From Desmodus rotundus (lineage: Eukaryota > Chordata > Mammalia > Chiroptera > Phyllostomidae), in assembly GCF_022682495.2 (NCBI RefSeq), contig NC_071390.1, positions 168,665,220-168,729,219 of the forward strand: a stretch of DNA of 64,000 nt. Reading direction: 5' to 3'. The notes beneath the pieces are model-generated. The model was not told the origin of the DNA. It saw nothing but the letters and a program-made list of their open reading frames with translations, and did not search any database. This document shows positions 54,905 to 64,000 of this stretch, piece by piece. Every line of letters begins with the position of its first letter. The first letter of the stretch is position 1. The position numbers and the translations under genes are program-made.

Positions 54905-56370
54905 AGCCACCTGAAATACATGGCAGTTGGAAAATGGAGACAACTGTGCTTGACCAACAATAAAAATTTAAAAAATATATATCATCTACTAACTGCCCCA
55001 GAATTTGTATGCACCCTTGCAACTGACTGACGCAGCCAGGGAAATAAAATGAAACACTAGGGACTCAGACCCTCACTAGCTCCTGACAGCCCCCTGCCCT
55101 TCAACCTCACCCACATATCCCCTTTGACGGTGTTTAGATCTCTCATTCCCTGAGAAAGATCATTTTGGGTACATCCTTCCTGACCCTTTACCCATAAATC
55201 CCATGATCTATTCTGATGTTCTTTTGGCCAGTTAGTTCTTCCAAAGGTGAGCAAAACTCTCTGTTAGTCATGGGCCATTGTTTCTTTCAAATAGAACAGA
55301 ATACCCACTTGTATTTTTATCAACATCCCTACTATGCTCTCTCCCCCTTCCAAAACAGATCATGCTCCAAAAATTTAGTATGTCAGTCAATTTTGATGTT
55401 TTAGGCAAGGGTTATAAATATATCTGTGATGACAGAAGAAATTTCTAAAGAAAAACCTCTTTCTGTGCTCAAGCTTAGTCCAACAGGTTCTATGTTAACT
55501 TCTTACTGTTTAGTATTTTCCGTTTCATTCTTATTCCCATTATGTGCTGGAAAATAACTTGTTCTAGACTAGACATGGGAGGTGGGGAAGGAGACAGTAC
55601 TTTTTTTCCCCCCAGAATTGCATGTAACACAGGAAAAAGTGGCAGCAATATACATGTACTCCAGTGCCTCAGTCTCCCATTAGCAAAGTGAGTTTAATAT
55701 TTGCTACCCACCTCAAAGACTTTTTGGGAGAATTGATCAGGTGAGTACCAAACCCTCTGATCTCCAATATGAATTACATAGTCAAGTAGCAATTTAGAAG
55801 TCTGTCTCTTGTTCTTTCAAAGCCTCCAGTCAGAGATTCATTCATAGTCAAAAGCTGTATTCAGAATGGCTTTAGTGGTTTTCATCCAAACAAAACTAAG
55901 ATTTAGCTTTAAAAGCCCAAGTCATAACCATAGCTTGACATAAGGGATCTCATGGTTGGTCATGAAAAGAGATTCATCTCTGGACTCTCAAACCCTGGGA
56001 TCGAAAGATATTTAAGCACCCTTTCAAAATCAGGCAGCCTCCTACAATGATTAAAAAAAAAATACATGAAAGCTTAAAAAGTGAACTTAGAAAAAACAAA
56101 AGTATGACGCATCTTGATTTTCTGGCATCAGTAAAAAAGTTGATATCTCTTTATTCGTTTAGGAAATCTTTTGTCAATTTTAGCTAAAAACATTTTTGAA
56201 GACTTATGAGTACCCCTTTTCCTTTATGGATAGAAAATATGAATTTATTTTTTGAAAGAAGAAAAAGCCAACTCCCATAGGTTTATGCCACCAGGTACAT
56301 CAAGGTAGACTTTGGGCAGTAGAATAGTGGAAAATAAAGAAATAGGACTCAGTATCGTCTGGGTAGGTAG
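54905..56370. other. Mostly unique with one MIR core
   Basis: A MIR core (CAGTGCCTCAGTCTCCCATT, ACCTCAAAGAC) lies at 55655-55745. Otherwise no repeat or exon. Confidence 0.35.
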
Positions 56371-56374
56371 GAGA

Positions 56375-56460
56375 TATCACCAAGTTGCTTAACCCTTCTC
56401 AGTATCAGTTTATTTATCTGTAAATGGAAACCACGGAACTTACTCTGATACTTCACAGGG
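56375..56460 (+). mobile_element. MIR SINE core
   Basis: CAAGTTGCTTAACCCTTCTC, AGTATCAGTTTATTTATCTG and TAAATGGAAACC follow the MIR core order. Confidence 0.5.
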
Positions 56461-56511
56461 TTTAGCTTTTCTGACCCAGTTATCATAGATTCATACTCTT
56501 TGATAGTTGTG

Positions 56512-56919
56512 CTTTTTAATTTTTTAATTGTTGTTCAATTACAGTTGGCCCCATTTTCTCCCCATTACTCCCCTGCCCTACCCACCCCCCACTTTCCACA
56601 TTCAATCCTCCCACCCATTGTCTTTGTCCATGGGTCCTTTATACATGTTCCTTGACTTGACCCTTCCCCTTGCTTCATCATTATCCCCATCGCCCTCCTC
56701 TCTGGTTACTGTCAGTTTTTTCTTTATTTCCATGTCTCTGGTTCTATTTTGCTCATTTGTTTTGTTGATTAGGTTCCACTTATGGGTGAGATCATATGGT
56801 ATTTGTCTTTCATTGCCTGGCTTATTTTACTAAGCATAATGCTTCCAGTTCCATCCATGCTGTCGCAAAGGGTAGGAGCTCCTTCCTTCTTCCTGCTGCA
56901 TAGTATTCCATTGTGTAAA
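56512..56919 (-). mobile_element. 5'-truncated L1 with 11-bp target-site duplication
   Basis: Plus-strand reading shows TTTAATTGTTGTTCAATTAC, AGTTGGCCCCATTTTCTCCC, a CCCTACCCACCCCCCAC tract, TTGTCCATGGGTCC, then the ORF2 end: TTCCACTTATGGGTGAGATC, TTCCAGTTCCATCCATGCTG, TAGTATTCCATTGTGTAAAT. Direct repeats TGATAGTTGTG at 56501-56511 and 56920-56930 bound it. It is 408 bp and relatively well preserved. Confidence 0.88.
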
Positions 56920-57074
56920 TGATAGTTGTGTTTTTGTGTCTCTCTTCCATGTTCTGTCCTCAATATTTAGAAGCTGGACAAATGAGAGGGCTCCCTGTAT
57001 TGCCTTGCTGGTTTCCATCACAGCATGAGGTCATATTTTAGAATTACAGTTTAAAGCTCCCTATCATTACTTCT

Positions 57075-57195
57075 TGAGCCATCTCTCCTTTTAGAAGCTC
57101 TGGCCATAGGACCATATCTCTTTGTTGCCTGCACCTATATTAACTGGCTCATTGTAGGTGCTCTGTAACTCTGTGGAATGAGTGATGAATAAAAT
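57075..57195 (+). mobile_element. L2 LINE 3' tail
   Basis: TCTCTTTGTTGCCTGCACCT, GGCTCATTGTAGGTGCTCTG and TGGAATGAGTGATGAAT match the L2 end. Confidence 0.5.
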
Positions 57196-57574
57196 ATGAT
57201 TCCAGTATAGTACTACACTCAACTATACCCAAAATTTTATGCCTTGGCTGTTAAAGCTCCTAGAAGTTTATTATGTTCACTCTCTCCCAAGGTCCTCATC
57301 TCTTTGGCTGCCCTGAATGAAGTTCAGGGTAGAGGTATTCGGGTTAGCTTTTTCTATCTTAAAAAATAATCAAATTGGAAGCAAGGGAGTCAAAGTTTGT
57401 TAGATTATCTCTATTTCCAAGAAAAAAGTATGCCCCATTATTGAAATCCCTCTTTCATTACTCAACCCCTTAGACCACAGAGGCCCCTCCTGAGATGGGC
57501 ATGTCAGATTCTCCCACAGATTTTTCTTGGACCGAATCTGTGCCTTTGTTTTGTAAGAATAGTGGTAGGCTTAG

Positions 57575-57805
57575 ATTAGTATTCTGGGACTATATGACAA
57601 AGTATCACAAACTGAGTGACCTATACAACAGAAATGTGTCTTGCAGATTTGGAGGATAGGGTCTCAAATCAAGGTGCCAGCAGGGTCAGGATGCTCGGAA
57701 GGCTCGAGTCGGGAATCTGTTCCAGGCCTCCCTCCTGGCTTCCGGGCATTCCCCTGCTTGTGGCAATATAATTCCAATCCGTGCATGGTGTCCTCCCTGT
57801 GTGCA
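57575..57805 (-). mobile_element. MLT1-type LTR, partial
   Basis: Reversed MLT1: TATTCTGGGACTATATGACA, AAGTATCACAAACTGAGTGA, TACAACAGAAATGTGTC, TCAAGGTGCCAGCAGGGTCA, TGGTGTCCTCCCTGTGTGCA. The second half of the LTR is missing. Confidence 0.65.
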
Positions 57806-57809
57806 GGCA

Positions 57810-59360
57810 GGTCTGAATATGTAGCAAAAGACACAAAAGATGAGAGTGAAGGGAGCACTTCGTATGTGTACATGTTTCTTGGTATCTTTTTAGGGGTCGA
57901 GTAAAAATAGGATATAGACTTCTTGGCCGTAAGGTAGAAGAAAGGATAAGATGTTACTCTTAGGAAATCAAAAGTCGTGGAGGGCAGACAATTTCTGTAG
58001 ACAAGACATAACAAGAGAAATGTCAAAGAGACGTGCTGACTGATGCATGAGAAATTGACAATGTAATTGACAGGAAATTATAGCTTGAGCGAAAGTGACA
58101 AGTCATTAAATGAATATCAGAAAAAATAAACAGAAAAACGATATTCCCTGGAAATAAATAACCCAGTAGATGCTACCAAGAAACTGCTAACAGGAGTGTA
58201 CATGGAGGAGTAAAGAGCTTCAAAGCAGCGTCTTGGTGACAAATGGTGACAGTTGGTGAAGCAAGATGAGTCAACTAGAGAAAGAAACTGCAATGCATTC
58301 CAGGATAGTAGCGCCAATAAAACCCCTGTAAGAAACCACGCAGGGGCGCATGAACCCGAACCTGAGGGCACAACCTGCAGAAACACCAGAGTGCTCAACT
58401 GACGGGCTCGATCTCGTCCCTTGGGAAAATCAGCCTCGTGTCCTCATTTAAAATACCGGCCTTGCACAGCCTTACACACCACCAAAGACCTGCTGATGAC
58501 CTCATTTTTTGAACAATGCACAATTTTTGAACAAATGCAGAAAATACTCTGAAAACTCAATCCTTTATAATTGATGAAAATCCAAGATTTTATCCTGAAA
58601 AATTAAAAACTATGCATTACAATGTACTCTCCTGAAGCATGGGTTTATCACGTCATTTTTTTGGTATGCATGCCATAATATTTTACTAATCCAGAACTTA
58701 CATTCTGGCCATGCCACCTATATGAAACGCAGCTGAGAACTAAAACAATAAACACGAAATCCTTTGAAGCATCAGAAGAAGTGTCCCGGATGTGTTACAA
58801 TAAAGCTCATGTAGTTCCCTCTTGGGGAAAGTCTCGTTCCGTCTGAAACTGCTTGCCCATGCTCCACACATAGCTACAGTGGATGTGATTATCGGCTTCC
58901 GCAACTAGCGGTAGTTGAGGAGCAAGTGATTGAAAGGATACAGTATATCAATTCCTGGTGACACATTGATAGCTGCACGAAGTGACAGCTGACAGCAAAT
59001 GAGAAATCACAGAAATGATAAAAATGAAACCTAAGAACGAAAAAGCACAACAATCTGAAGTTATTTAATAAAGGGAAACAACTCTATGCATTTCAATTGT
59101 TCCAACAGCTCCACCGAATTAGAGTGTGCTCTCGTGACAGATGGCTATAATGATGACCCTGAGCCATCAGGAAAAAATAAACTTACTTCCAAATGCATCT
59201 TTTAAGGTGGCAGGAAAGTGAGCAATAAAATTGTAGAAAGATCTTCATCCAAATGATTATTTTTTTAAGTTTTATTGCCTAAAGTAATAAACCCTTACTA
59301 TTCAAAAATTCAGCTCTTAAAAGTGACTCATTTTTGTGGGATTCATAAAATATCTTATCT
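57810..59360. other. Mostly unique sequence, candidate conserved part
   Basis: 58640-59240 is repeat-free and moderately CpG-bearing (see findings). Nothing coding is recognised. Confidence 0.35.
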
Positions 59361-59364
59361 GCAG

Positions 59365-59990
59365 TCCTGGCCTGTCTCCTGAGTTCTAGATTCATATTTG
59401 AAAAAGTTTACCAACATCTCTGTTTATTTGTCCCACTGGTTCCTCCCATGACACATTTGAACCCGATATGACATCCAGTCTCAAAACTATTCCTTGTACC
59501 CAGAGTGCCAATATGCAGACAGTAACCTGAGTCAGAACTTCCAACGCTAGCCTCAATTATTCCTTCTGCCTCTCCCTTACAATGACTTAGTCTGCCCCAT
59601 TTCCCCCTCCCCTAGCCTATTTTGTATCTGTGTTCCTATTTCCCACCTCAGGATCCTTGCCTGAGCTTCCCTATTTTAGCACCTCTTTCTCACCATCCCA
59701 GTATGTTAGAGTAAAGTGTGATTATCTTCCACTTGCCATCCCATCTAATTCTTTCATGTCCTTCCTTCTGCCCAGTCAGAATGAGGCATGTCCTCTTACT
59801 TAGGTATCTGATTTTGCAAGTGTGTGTTTATTTATATGCCAGGTGTTTTTACAAGATAGTGAGATATTTGAGGTTAGGCACCATGTCTTAGGCACTCAGG
59901 GAATATCTTTTGAAACGTTTACTGAGCAGCTAATATGGGCCAGGTGGTATGCTAAGCACTGGAGAAATAGCAATGAATAAGATAAGCCCC
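59365..59990 (+). mobile_element. L2-like LINE relic
   Basis: Weak L2-type phrases, including GGGAATATCTTTTGAAACGT, GCTAATATGGGCCAGGTGGT and ATGCTAAGCACTGGAGAAAT at the right. The left half is loosely defined and may hold unique DNA. Confidence 0.4.
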
Positions 59991-60153
59991 TAGATTTCTG
60001 GAATGTACAATATATATAATTAAATCACATTTCTAAAATGCCCAATTATCATAGTACTTCCATATGTATTAGCTATTTTTTAACGAACATAGTATGTAGG
60101 CAATTAGTCAAGTTGAAAATAATTTAGGCATATAATTTATGGAACACAGTATT

Positions 60154-60334
60154 TTTAAAAGTATATTTTATTGATTATGCTATTAGTTTTCCCAATTTTT
60201 TCTCCCCTTTATCTCCCCTCCGCCCTGCACCCCCACCTTCCAGTATCCTCCCTCCCCTTAGTTCATGTCCATGGGTTGTTCATATAAGTTCTTTGGCTTC
60301 TCTGGCTCCTATACTATTCTCAATCTCCCCCTGT
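60154..60334 (-). mobile_element. Short L1 3'-end insertion
   Basis: TTTATTGATTATGCTATTAG, TTTTCCCAATTTTTTCTCCC, CCCTCCGCCCTGCACCCCCA, TAGTTCATGTCCATGGGTTG, then a rapid end. Near-perfect flanking repeats CACAGTATT (60145-60153) and CACAGTACT (60335-60343) suggest a target-site duplication. Confidence 0.75.
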
Positions 60335-60339
60335 CACAG

Positions 60340-62620
60340 TACTTTCATTGGATCATCTCATCTGTTCTTCAAAACAGCTTTCTAACAGGCATCTTTCCTG
60401 TCCTGGCCATGGTTTAAAAAAAAAAAAAGTCTCACTGAGGTTCTGGTCCCAGGTTGACGTTAGTAAGATACGACAGATGTAAAAGCAGTGCGTGGTTTTC
60501 TCACTTAGGCTAGTATTCTTTCTTCTGCACCTTCTTTTCTGCCCACCTGCTCATCCATCAAAACATACTTTGATCAAATATGAAAATCTTAATGCAGAGA
60601 AACACAAACATTTGGTGAACAGAAACTGCTTTTGATTTCCTGAACTACGGGTAAGTATTAGCCATTCCAACTGCAAAAGGAACCTGTATCAGTTGAAATA
60701 CTGGTCCATTCAAAAGGTTAATTGAGGAAACCTCAATGAGGTCCCTATTTATGGAGAGGAAAAGAAGGTCAAGGTTATCAGCAAGAGACAATGGAGCATC
60801 CGGGAACTAGAAACAGTGCGAAGCTGTTATCTGAGGTCTCAAGGAGCAGGGGAGAGAATGATGTTACTGCTTCTCAAAAAATGTAGCAATAGAAGAGAAA
60901 CTGCCATGGAAAAAGCAACACAGTTACTACCCAAACCACCGTCCTACAGGGAAAAGCAGAGAAAGAAATAATGCAGGCCTTCCCCCATCTCCTCCTCTGA
61001 GTATCTTGCCAGTGCCTTTCTGTGGCAGAACCCGATTGAAAGTGGAGAGAAGTGGAGATGCAGTTGTCGAGATCAGACTTTTGGGGCAGAGTGCAGGGAT
61101 AAGAAGGGCAAAAATGGATCTGGGCGGGGGGAATGGAGAATGGTCAGCTCAGAGACTCCTACGTACTGTAGAAAGAAAGGATGCTATTCTCCTATTAATT
61201 CTTGGGATTTTCATGGTCCTAGGATAGGGGTTGTTTTACAGGGGCTTTTGATTAGAATTAATTACGTCAGATGACTCTTGGCTTAATGAGGCCACATTTA
61301 AGGTCTTGGACTTTGGAATCTTCCCAAGCAGTTTCCTCCACTCAACAGCACTGTGAGTAGGCAAATTTCTTCATTTATCTGGTACACATGTAAGAGTTCA
61401 TGGCACACATAACTTTAAAGACATATTTCAAAGAGTAAAGTACACCCAAGGAGCACCATTCCCCAGTGGAAAATTCATATTAGGTACAGAAGGCATGTGG
61501 AAAACTCTAAAGAACTTAAATATTGTAATGACATTTTTTTAATATTTATTCAAGAGTTTTTAACCATTTCTGTTCCACACTTTTGTATAGTTGATAAAAC
61601 CAGTGGAAGATAATATATTCTCAGGATAGTATTTGATTTCAGAATAAAATTCATAGTAATATAAATAAAAGCAATTATACAAACATTTGTATATTTATAT
61701 GTAAGCTAATCAGAAATATTTAAGGAATATATTTATGATACAGTAGTATATGTTCTTTTTCAGTAATACATTTGAAAATTAGATCTAACAGTCACTCTAT
61801 TAACTAACATAATTTTGAAATAGTAACAAAGGCAACATTTTTAGATATTGACAATAACTATAATTTGATGAAATATGTGTGTTTTCTAATGGTGAGAGAA
61901 ATCACAGATACTGCTAAAACTTGTTGCTTCACATTCACAGCTGAAAGGACTAGTGATTAGTTAATAACAGGTGAGTGGAAAAAAAGATTTATTTTTCTCC
62001 CCCAGTTCACACATCCCGTTGGTCCTCCCCACAAAGTGCTCGAGCTCCAAGGAACTCCTGCCCTAGAACCTGATACAATCACTGGTGAGTAGTACACATT
62101 CGAAACATATGTGTTTAACTGAAATAAACATAAACAACAGAATCATACTTAGACACAAAGTATTAGAAAGCATGTCTCACAGATAGTGAATTACTCTTAG
62201 CAGGCCAATAAGATTGAACTCATGCCAGAAGGTTTCGTTAGCTCCCACCTGTAGGCCCCACCAAGCACAGTCATCAGCTACTCATGGGGGGAAGAGAACC
62301 AGCTCTTTGAGTTACCCAGTGATCACTAGGCATTATGGGAAGACATGAATCGTGAAGAATATCTACAGAGGGTGCTAAGCAATAGACATTTTAAATTTCA
62401 CAATAAAGGAAAAGGTAAACCAGGAATAATAATGCTTTGATACATAAAACTTCTTTCTGAGGAATAAAAACATTCTTATAAGTCCATAGGTGACCCCAGT
62501 CAACATGGTAACGAGTCTATGAGACCATACTCATTCTCCCCGGGAAGCAAAGCAGTAGGACCTGAAAAATAACTAAACACTCCTCCCATCTATCAAATCA
62601 TCATAAAGAGAAAATGCTGG
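60340..62620. other. Mostly unique AT-rich sequence
   Basis: A poly-A run lies at 60417-60428. 61540-61870 is very AT-rich with no family recognised. No exon. Confidence 0.35.
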
Positions 62621-62629
62621 GAAGATTAT

Positions 62630-62714
62630 GATGAAATGGAAATTTTCGTGTCTTGCTCATCAGAATGTAAATTGGAACAACCATCTGGAGAATAATTCAA
62701 CAATAGGCATCAAA
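62630..62714 (+). mobile_element. Short L1 ORF2 3' fragment
   Basis: GAATGTAAATTGGAACAACC, ATCTGGAGAATAATTCAACA match the L1 phrase about a good number of bases before the ORF2 end. It merges into the MIR that follows. Confidence 0.4.
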
Positions 62715-62905
62715 ACCTTAAACACTATTCAAGCGCTTCATGTACAGTATTTCATTTAGTACTACGCCAAGCCCATGAGGACCCACTGGGTCTGGGAGCT
62801 AAGTAACCTGTCCAAGCCCCAGAGTGAGTGAGAGCAGGAACAAAGTCCCAGTTCATGTCTCTATAGGACCAAAGCCCATGCTCTGTCCACCACGTCACAC
62901 CACTT
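62715..62905 (-). mobile_element. MIR SINE
   Basis: Reversed MIR: ATTCAAGCGCTTCATGTACA, GTATTTCATTTAGTACTACG, AAGTAACCTGTCCAAGCCCC, AGAGTGAGTGAGAGCAGGAA, AAAGCCCATGCTCTGTCCAC. Confidence 0.7.
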
Positions 62906-63006
62906 AATTTTTGGTCAAGTAATTAGATCTTTGTTAGTTGGATCTAATACAATAATTTGAAAACAAAAAATGTTACATGTAGCCAGACAGTTATTGCAAC
63001 ATTATA

Positions 63007-63201
63007 CAGGGTCCAGCAGGAGTAAGGCCTGTCTGAGTGTGGTCGGTAGGGCAATAACATGGGTGTAATAATTTATAGTTTTAATTTGAACATTTCACCT
63101 AAAATGTCCTATGGTGTGCTTGAGTGTGATATTGTTATGTTACACAATTACGTGCTTACGATTTTGTAATAAAAAGGGGACATTTTTTGTGCCAGACCCT
63201 G
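63007..63201. mobile_element. 195-bp terminal-inverted-repeat element (mariner-like MITE)
   Basis: The left end reads CAGGGTCCAGCA. The right end, reversed, reads CAGGGTCTGGCA: 12 bases with two mismatches. TA lies directly before the left end, and CATATA follows the right end, so the duplication is probably TA. The inside has no coding frame and no other known family. Size, ends and target fit a nonautonomous Tc1/mariner element. The family is unnamed here. Confidence 0.65.
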
Positions 63202-63609
63202 CATATAATATTAAGACAAGCTCAAAGCTCCACAGCAAAGAAAATGTTAAGGAAATTATTATGAATTGCTTTTCTAATTAATCTGCAGCTATTTAAAATT
63301 CTGTTGTAAAGTGCTGATGATAACACTGAGAAATATCTGTGGTTCTTTAAGTAAGAAATGAGAATTGAATGAAATAATGGGCAATGCTCACAAATAATTT
63401 TTCACAACAAATGGAGCAGATGCCACATTACTATTTTCAGAGTAACTTTTGTGAAAAGTCAAGAAGTTAACATAAATCTATGGAAAGTCAGTGGAAGCAA
63501 TTCCATGAGGACACAGATGATGTCAACCATGACCGCGAGTTTCCGGTTCTCTTTTCCTCTCTTCTTCTCATTTTCTCTTTTCCTCCCCACCCTCTTTAAG
63601 CTCACTGGG

Positions 63610-63880
63610 AGGCAGTCACTAAAAGTGGTTAAGAATATGGACTTTTTTTATCAGATTACTTTAAATTCTTATTCCCATACACACTAACGATTGACCCTGT
63701 GCATATTATTGGATCACCCTGTATTTCCATTTGTAAAATGGGGTTAATTATAATTCCTGCATGCATGGGATTTGTGTGAAGGTTATATTACAGAATGCAT
63801 GCAAAGTGCTTGAAATAGGGCCTAACACATAGTAGGTAGCCCATAAAATTTAGTTACAATAATAATGATGATAATAATAA
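63610..63880 (+). mobile_element. MIR SINE
   Basis: Forward MIR, nearly full: GGCAGTCACTAAAAGTGGTT, AAGAATATGGACTTTTTTTA, TTTCCATTTGTAAAATGGGG, GAAGGTTATATTACAGAATG, CATGCAAAGTGCTTGAAATA, GGGCCTAACACATAGTAGGT. Confidence 0.78.
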
Positions 63881-63884
63881 ATAA

Positions 63885-63997
63885 TTATTTCATTCTTTTG
63901 GCAATCATTTCTGAATGCCTATTAAGTATCAGGTAATGTGCTAGGTACTGATTGTTCAAAAATAAATGGTTTTCTGATCTCAAGAAACTTACATATT
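63885..63997 (+). mobile_element. L2-like fragment at window end
   Basis: TCTGAATGCCTATTAAGTAT, CAGGTAATGTGCTAGGTACT and TCTCAAGAAACTTA follow the same L2-related phrase as at 41655 and 59930. It continues beyond the window. Confidence 0.4.
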
Positions 63998-64000
63998 ATA

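Noticed and set aside
1..64000. CRISPR arrays, prophage, operons, integrons
   Set aside because: There are no spaced direct repeats of the right size and no dense coding. Composition and repeats are those of a mammalian nuclear genome.

Overview
The window reads as vertebrate nuclear DNA, most likely from a bat. It is AT-rich and CpG-poor, and no run of ORFs is packed like bacterial or viral genes. It is built from layers of mammalian interspersed repeats. The bat call rests on five tRNA-derived SINEs of VES type (pol III box-like head, CT/GA-rich body, A-rich tail), a family known from microbats, together with bat-type L1 3' ends. Ancient MIR, L2, MER5, MLT1 and Tigger copies show it is a placental mammal. 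No species can be named from this alone.

I find no confident protein-coding gene. Almost all open frames are chance frames, frames inside repeats, or frames through microsatellites. The best exon-like segment is on the minus strand at 1056-1389, an open stretch with a good acceptor and donor, but I do not recognise its protein. A shorter, weaker one lies on the plus strand at 17181-17241. The window is probably intergenic or lies in very large introns.

Layout. 1-9 kb is mostly unique sequence with a short L1 insertion carrying clean target-site duplications (4.4-4.6 kb) and an L1 3' end (7.6-7.8 kb). 9.0-9.55 kb is a long TTCC/TTTC microsatellite fused to a VES SINE. 11.2-15.65 kb is a cluster of cut-and-paste DNA transposons: a Tigger start, two MER5-like copies, a Tigger3-like element split by a 633-bp mariner with TA duplications, an L2, another Tigger with a transposase remnant, and a third MER5-like copy. 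16.8-24.5 kb has MIR/L2, a 1057-bp Tigger with both terminal inverted repeats, and an unassigned LTR. 26.4-31.8 kb has (CA)n(TA)n, L1 pieces and two MaLR-type LTRs. 33.4-38.1 kb is a nested LINE block: L1 ORF2 parts, an L1/HAL1-like 5' half, two VES SINEs and an ERVL-type LTR. 39.9-48 kb holds L2, VES, MIR and LTR remnants. 48-53.9 kb is largely unique. 53.9-64 kb has MLT1 LTRs, two bat-type L1 3' ends, L2/MIR and a 195-bp terminal-inverted-repeat element near the end.

Nothing here works together as a pathway. The interest lies in the nesting order of transposons, in young insertions with intact duplications, and in several repeat-free stretches that look like candidate conserved noncoding elements. 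Those last calls are inference only. Repeat family names come from recognising consensus-like phrases, not from a database search.
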